Shown: piece by piece, positions 60,616-64,000 of the stretch
How positions within the stretch are numbered: position 1 is the first letter of the stretch
Layout: every line of letters starts with the position of its first letter
NCBI RefSeq assembly: GCF_022346995.1
Contig: NZ_JAKRNM010000001.1
Coordinates: 62,001 to 126,000, forward strand
From: Paenibacillus sp. ACRRY
GTDB taxonomy: Bacteria > Bacillota > Bacilli > Paenibacillales > Paenibacillaceae
Reading direction: 5' to 3'
DNA length: 64,000 nt
Program-made: the position numbers and the translations under genes
The notes under the pieces: model-generated
Seen by the model: only the letters and a program-made list of their open reading frames with translations
What the model was told of the DNA's origin: nothing
Database searches by the model: none

Positions 60616-61116
60616 CTACAGTACGCGGCGAGCTTTAATATATGTTCTTTTCCAAGTACCGGAATTCAGATCCGAGATGGTTACACCAGGAGAGCCGTAA
60701 GTGTGCAGAATTTTGCCATTGCCAGCGTATACACCTACGTGAGTAATGTTTGAACCTGTGGAACGACTACCACTCGAGAAGAATACCAGGTCTCCTACAC
60801 GCAGATTAGCCTTCGATACAGCCTTACCTTCTTTGGATTGTTTTACAGACGTACGTGGCAAATCTACACCATACTTCTTAAAGATATATTTCATAAAAGA
60901 AGAGCAGTCAAAATATTTCGTAGTGGACGTTGACGCGCCAAATTTATATGGTGTTCCCGTAAATTTTTTGCCGTAGTTTACGATTTGTTGACCAGTAGAT
61001 ACGGATGCAGTTGCTGCTTGTGCAACAGGTGCATTTGTCATTAATACAGCTCCAAAACCTAATGTAGCGCACAACCCGACGGTTACGGCCTTTTGGACTA
61101 AGATGTTTGTTTTCAT
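60616..61116 (-). CDS. Secreted NlpC/P60 (C40) cell-wall peptidase
   Basis: Cleaves stem peptides of peptidoglycan. A signal peptide of ~35 residues ends at AQA-A. The rest is just one NlpC/P60 domain: Cys71 (YFDCSSF), His126 (ITHVGVY) and His138 (ILHTYG) form the catalytic triad. No SH3 or LysM targeting domain is present, so it is a minimal enzyme. The frame opens at a TTG (61134) that overlaps the ribosome site GGAGGT; the ATG at 61116 is the likely start (166 residues). A TGT-TATACT -10 on the minus strand at 61163-61168 probably starts its transcription. Confidence 0.93.
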   Translation of the reverse strand: MKTNILVQKAVTVGLCATLGFGAVLMTNAPVAQAATASVSTGQQIVNYGKKFTGTPYKFGASTSTTKYFDCSSFMKYIFKKYGVDLPRTSVKQSKEGKAVSKANLRVGDLVFFSSGSRSTGSNITHVGVYAGNGKILHTYGSPGVTISDLNSGTWKRTYIKARRVL

Positions 61117-61303
61117 GTTGTTTGTTACCTCCAAAATTCGTTTTCGTTAAGTTGCTAAAGCGAGTATAACAGGTTTGTAACAGCCTAGAAATTGGATACA
61201 CTGCTATAATCCCTTGTACAGCCTAGGTTTGGGTTTCTTTATTAAAAAATAATTAAAAATGTCAAAAAATTAATCGTTGACTAATGTATTTGGGCAGAAA
61301 AAT

Positions 61304-61336
61304 AGAAAAGACCCTTGAGTATCAAGGGTCTTTTCT
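61304..61336. terminator. Bidirectional terminator downstream of the thiamine pyrophosphokinase gene
   Basis: AGAAAAGACCCTTGA (61304-61318) and TCAAGGGTCTTTTCT (61322-61336) form a perfect 15-bp stem with loop GTA. T-rich tails occur on both strands; it mainly serves the minus-strand gene. The rest of 61117-61403 is AT-rich and holds promoter DNA for the NlpC/P60 gene. Confidence 0.9.
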
Positions 61337-61403
61337 AAATTAGATCTTAGATTTCGTTTGATTCATAAGTTACAAAAACGTAATAACTCTTTTAAATAGA
61401 GGG

Positions 61404-62045
61404 TTAGTCTTTGCTCTGTATAATAAGTAATATTCCGCTGTCTATGGATACAGTACCTGAAACTCCAAGCAGTTTATTGCTTATTCCCAAGGATTGTCCC
61501 ATCCGAATCGTAGCTTGATCAAGTGGATACAGGAAGCCATCTAATGTAATACCCGTAACTTCTGGAGTGAGGGGCAGTAAAGAAATGTATTCATAACCCC
61601 GGTCCTCTACCTCTAATTGTGATGTTGTTAACATCATATAGTTATGTTCGTCCTGAATGGTACAAAAGATATGATGCTGCATGGCACGAACCATAATATG
61701 TACATTCGCTAAGGTGTGATCCAGTCTAGTCCCGGTAGCTCCAAGCATCAGAATATGGGTAGGTTCGTGGTCTAGTGCAGTCTCAAAGGCCATTTCGGTG
61801 TCGGTCCAATCTTTTGCAATAGGATCAACCGTAATCATGCGTTCACTGTTTTCACGCACCATTTGCAACTGCTGCTCTGTAATGGAGTCGAAATCTCCAA
61901 CTGCTATATGAGGCTTTACGCCATGTTCAATTAAATACAGTGCTCCACGATCAGCTGCGATAACCATATCATCGTGTCTAATTTCTTCAAGAAACTGAGG
62001 AGAGAGAGCACCGCCTGTGAAAATTACAATGCGTTTCGTAGTCAT
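61404..62045 (-). CDS. Thiamine pyrophosphokinase
   Basis: Transfers pyrophosphate from ATP to thiamine to make TPP, the ligand of the riboswitch at 55358. The conserved motifs are AADRGALYLIEHG, VGDFDSI, DWTDTEMAFE and LGATGTRLDHTLAN. Length 213 is typical. The frame begins at ATG 62054, but the ribosome site AAAGG touches it; the ATG at 62045 (MTTKRIVIF) is better spaced. It has no TPP riboswitch of its own, in line with a role in salvage. Known as thiN in Bacillus (tnr/thiN type). Confidence 0.93.
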   Translation of the reverse strand: MTTKRIVIFTGGALSPQFLEEIRHDDMVIAADRGALYLIEHGVKPHIAVGDFDSITEQQLQMVRENSERMITVDPIAKDWTDTEMAFETALDHEPTHILMLGATGTRLDHTLANVHIMVRAMQHHIFCTIQDEHNYMMLTTSQLEVEDRGYEYISLLPLTPEVTGITLDGFLYPLDQATIRMGQSLGISNKLLGVSGTVSIDSGILLIIQSKD

Positions 62046-62207
62046 TCCATTCATCCTTTCTATTAATGTAGAACGTATAACATCATTTCATAGTATTCAC
62101 GAATGCTCTCAGTATAAAACACAAAATGTGGTTGCACAATTTCAGTCCTCGCGGATACAATGGGTAGAGCGACATGGAGATGACTTGAAAAGTGAGGTTT
62201 GAACAGG

Positions 62208-62882
62208 TTGGACTTGCACATTTTTGAAGTGTTCAGCATCATAGGCACCGTTGCTTTTGCAATGTCTGGTGCTTTCGTGGCAATGGAAGAGGAATATGAC
62301 ATCTTGGGCGTGCTCGTATTAGGGCTAGTGACCGCCTTCGGTGGCGGGGTTGTTCGTAATGTACTGATTGGGGTGCCAGTCACTACTTTATGGAGTCAGG
62401 GTGGACTAATCATGCTTGCACTGGTATCTGTTGCTGTAGCGTTCTTGCTGCCTCTGAAGTGGATTGGTCACTGGAAGAGGACAGAAGCGCTGTTTGATGC
62501 GATCGGTCTGGCGGCGTTTGCCATCCAAGGTGGACTGTATGCTGCCAATATGGGACATCCCATCAGCGCTGTAATCGTTGCTGCAGTGTTAACGGGGATC
62601 GGCGGCGGAATTATTCGTGATTTGCTTGCTGGTCGCAAGCCACTAGTACTCCGTGACGAAATCTATGCGGTATGGGCTATGACTGCCGGATTTGTAATAG
62701 GTATGGGATGGTTTACCTCGAATATGGGACTGTTGATATGTTTTGCAGCAGTTGTATTTTTCCGGATGTGTTCTGTACATTATAAATGGAAGCTTCCTCG
62801 CCGTTCATTGGTAAGAGCAGAAGCAGTTCCAACACAGCCTTCACAGTCAGCGCTTAAGCGTACGTTAAGCAAGGGGGAGTAA
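62208..62882 (+). CDS. TRIC/UPF0126 family membrane protein (YvgT type)
   Basis: A seven-span membrane protein built from two repeats with GxxGG-like motifs: first SGAFVAMEEEYDILGVLVLG then FGGGVVRNVLIG, second FAIQGGLYAANMG then GIGGGIIRDLLAGRKP. Prokaryotic relatives of TRIC channels conduct monovalent cations; some UPF0126 members are linked to glycine or amino acid effects. The start is uncertain: the frame opens at TTG 62199, but GTGAGG at 62192-62197 fits TTG 62208 (224 residues). The phosphatase gene starts two bases after its stop, so the two are cotranscribed. Confidence 0.87.
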   Translation: MDLHIFEVFSIIGTVAFAMSGAFVAMEEEYDILGVLVLGLVTAFGGGVVRNVLIGVPVTTLWSQGGLIMLALVSVAVAFLLPLKWIGHWKRTEALFDAIGLAAFAIQGGLYAANMGHPISAVIVAAVLTGIGGGIIRDLLAGRKPLVLRDEIYAVWAMTAGFVIGMGWFTSNMGLLICFAAVVFFRMCSVHYKWKLPRRSLVRAEAVPTQPSQSALKRTLSKGE

Positions 62883-62884
62883 TC

Positions 62885-63355
62885 ATGGTTCGTGTTTTAT
62901 TTGTTTGTCTTGGTAACATATGTCGATCACCTATGGCGGAGGCGGTATTGCGTCACAAGATAGAGGAGAGAGGACTTCAACACCAGATTCAGGTGGATTC
63001 GGCTGGCACAGGAGATTGGCATGTTGGCAAGCCTCCACATGAAGGTACTCGCAGGCTGCTGGATTCATACCAAATTTCTTATGACAATATGGCTGCAAGG
63101 CAATTTGGAAGTTCTGACTTTGATCAATTTGACTATGTTGTCTGCATGGATGATTCCAATGTTGCTAACGTGCGTAAAATGACCGGCGGAGCCGAAGCGG
63201 ATATTATGAAATTCATGGATCTTCTGCCAAATGAATCCCTTAGGGAAGTGCCAGATCCATACTTTACAGGTAACTTTGAAGAAGTGTACAAGCTGGTAGA
63301 AGCGGGTTGCAATGTACTTTTGGAGCAAATTCAAAAAGATCATTCTCTTGCCTAA
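62885..63355 (+). CDS. Low-molecular-weight protein-tyrosine phosphatase
   Basis: The active-site loop VCLGNICRSPMAEAVL (Cys8, Arg14 region) and the general acid Asp in VPDPYFTGNFEEVYKLVE are exactly those of the LMW-PTP family. 156 residues. In Bacillus, enzymes of this type (YfkJ, YwlE) act in stress resistance, YwlE as a protein-arginine phosphatase; which function applies here is not visible (the CxGNxCRSP loop has Ile before Cys as in tyrosine phosphatases rather than Thr as in YwlE). It is followed by a terminator. Confidence 0.95.
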   Translation: MVRVLFVCLGNICRSPMAEAVLRHKIEERGLQHQIQVDSAGTGDWHVGKPPHEGTRRLLDSYQISYDNMAARQFGSSDFDQFDYVVCMDDSNVANVRKMTGGAEADIMKFMDLLPNESLREVPDPYFTGNFEEVYKLVEAGCNVLLEQIQKDHSLA

Positions 63356-63399
63356 TCCGAAGAGGTACAGGATTTGTTTCAAAAAATGAGAGTATAGAC

Positions 63400-63424
63400 A
63401 AGCAGGAGATTCCTGCTTTTTTTA
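63400..63424 (+). terminator. Intrinsic terminator after the phosphatase gene
   Basis: AAGCAGGA (63400-63407) pairs with TCCTGCTT (63411-63418), followed by TTTTT. Confidence 0.9.
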
Positions 63425-63455
63425 AGCGGATATTTGTAAGCGTTATCAAATGGTG

Positions 63456-63484
63456 TGAAAAAAATAGCGGCCAGTACAGCCGCT
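63456..63484 (-). terminator. Terminator of the esterase gene (minus strand)
   Basis: On the minus strand AGCGGC-N7-GCCGCT is followed by ATTTTTTT. Confidence 0.8.
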
Positions 63485-63500
63485 TGTAATATGAAGCACA

Positions 63501-64000
63501 CTAGTTCTCTTCCAAGAAATATAACAAGGCTTCAGGCAGTTCCTTCTGCCAAAATCCCCATTGATGATGACCATCCTTTTCCCGATAAGAGACGAGAGCA
63601 CCACGTTTCTCCAGCAAATCACGAGTGTCCCTGTTTAGCTGAACAAAATCATAAGTTCCAGTATCCGCCTCGAAGGCAGTTTCCTGCAAACCGACGATCA
63701 TCCAGATGGATAGCCAGGACAAGTCTTCTTCAGCTGCATAGATTTCTTGGGAAGCAGAATAGAAGGCTCCGGACAAGCTGATCACTCGTGTGAACAGATC
63801 CGGGTAGAGCAGGGCCAGATGCAGTGAAACACTGCCACCAAGGGAATCGCCAGCGAGCACTCGTTCCTGTGGAGAGCGTCTTACAGGATATTTCTCTTCA
63901 ATATAGGGAATAATCTCTTCAGCAAAGCATGAGGTATATGCTTTGAATCGATTACCAAATGGAGCATATTCCTGAGTTCGAACAGAGACATCAACTTGAA
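63501..64000 (-). CDS. Esterase family protein (alpha/beta hydrolase, Esterase D/BesA-like), N-terminus cut by window
   Basis: The frame is open from the TAG at 63501-63503 (read on the minus strand) to the window end, so at least 165 residues are present and the start lies beyond 64000. The nucleophile elbow AGDSLGGSVSLHLAL holds the catalytic Ser, followed by the strand LSWLSIWMIVGLQETAFEADT (acid region) and KDGHHQWGFWQKELPEALLYF with the catalytic His. Upstream part reads YAPFGNRFKAYTSCFAEEIIPYIEEKY, typical of the esterase family that includes enterobactin and mycolyl esterases. Substrate unknown. Confidence 0.9.
   Translation of the reverse strand, partial: QVDVSVRTQEYAPFGNRFKAYTSCFAEEIIPYIEEKYPVRRSPQERVLAGDSLGGSVSLHLALLYPDLFTRVISLSGAFYSASQEIYAAEEDLSWLSIWMIVGLQETAFEADTGTYDFVQLNRDTRDLLEKRGALVSYREKDGHHQWGFWQKELPEALLYFLEEN

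Overview
The window is a contiguous, gene-dense stretch of chromosome from an endospore-forming Gram-positive bacterium, most likely a Paenibacillus. The evidence is the cotE-mutS-mutL-miaA-hfq-spoVK-hflX-ynbB-glnR-glnA order (the Bacillus subtilis backbone with local changes), the lexA/yneA divergon with Bacillus-type SOS boxes, strong AGGAGG ribosome sites with many TTG and GTG starts, and the sporulation genes cotE and spoVK. No tRNA, rRNA, insertion sequence, phage gene or CRISPR array was seen. The first and last genes are cut by the window edges.

Layout. Bases 1-1948 hold the end of a sulfonate/nitrate/taurine-type ABC importer. Bases 2410-5383 hold an aromatic acid exporter-family protein, the coat protein CotE and an unusual amidoligase-like protein. 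Bases 5590-13139 are mismatch repair (mutS, mutL), a methyltransferase, miaA, a small membrane protein and hfq. Bases 13310-24186 hold a class A penicillin-binding protein with an Asn/Gly-repeat tail, a DUF402 protein, spoVK, hflX, ynbB, the GlnR-controlled nitrogen genes glnR and glnA, and an aldehyde dehydrogenase. Bases 24298-27363 are the SOS divergon lexA/yneA, ynzC, a membrane protein and a HAD phosphatase. Bases 27454-32242 are a carbohydrate-type ABC importer (two permeases, a lipoprotein, no ATPase) with a FadR-type GntR regulator; a perfect FadR-type operator abuts its promoter. Bases 32335-42852 hold mtnD, metH, rnz and an overlapping operon with a Fpg/Nei glycosylase, endonuclease IV, a cyclic-phosphate receiver protein, a thioredoxin-like protein, an ABC ATPase and an FtsJ-type methyltransferase.

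Bases 42879-53556 are the most unusual part: a ten-gene Tad/type IV filament-like operon. It starts with a strong promoter and a long terminator-like leader hairpin. It encodes a Hanks-type kinase fused to a MinD/CpaE-like domain, a CpaB-like SAF protein, two further CpaE-like proteins, a divergent CpaF/TadA-like ATPase, a membrane protein with two TadB/TadC modules in one chain, and four small membrane-anchored, pilin-like proteins. All three CpaE-like domains lack the Walker A lysine. No prepilin peptidase gene and no classical prepilin cleavage site is visible. I regard this as the best candidate for an undescribed system.

Bases 53694-64000 hold an ABC-F protein, a TPP-riboswitch-controlled thiazole operon (tenI-thiO-thiS-thiG-thiF), an orphan response regulator with a degenerate receiver, a secreted NlpC/P60 hydrolase, thiamine pyrophosphokinase, a TRIC/UPF0126 membrane protein, a low-molecular-weight tyrosine phosphatase and a partial esterase.
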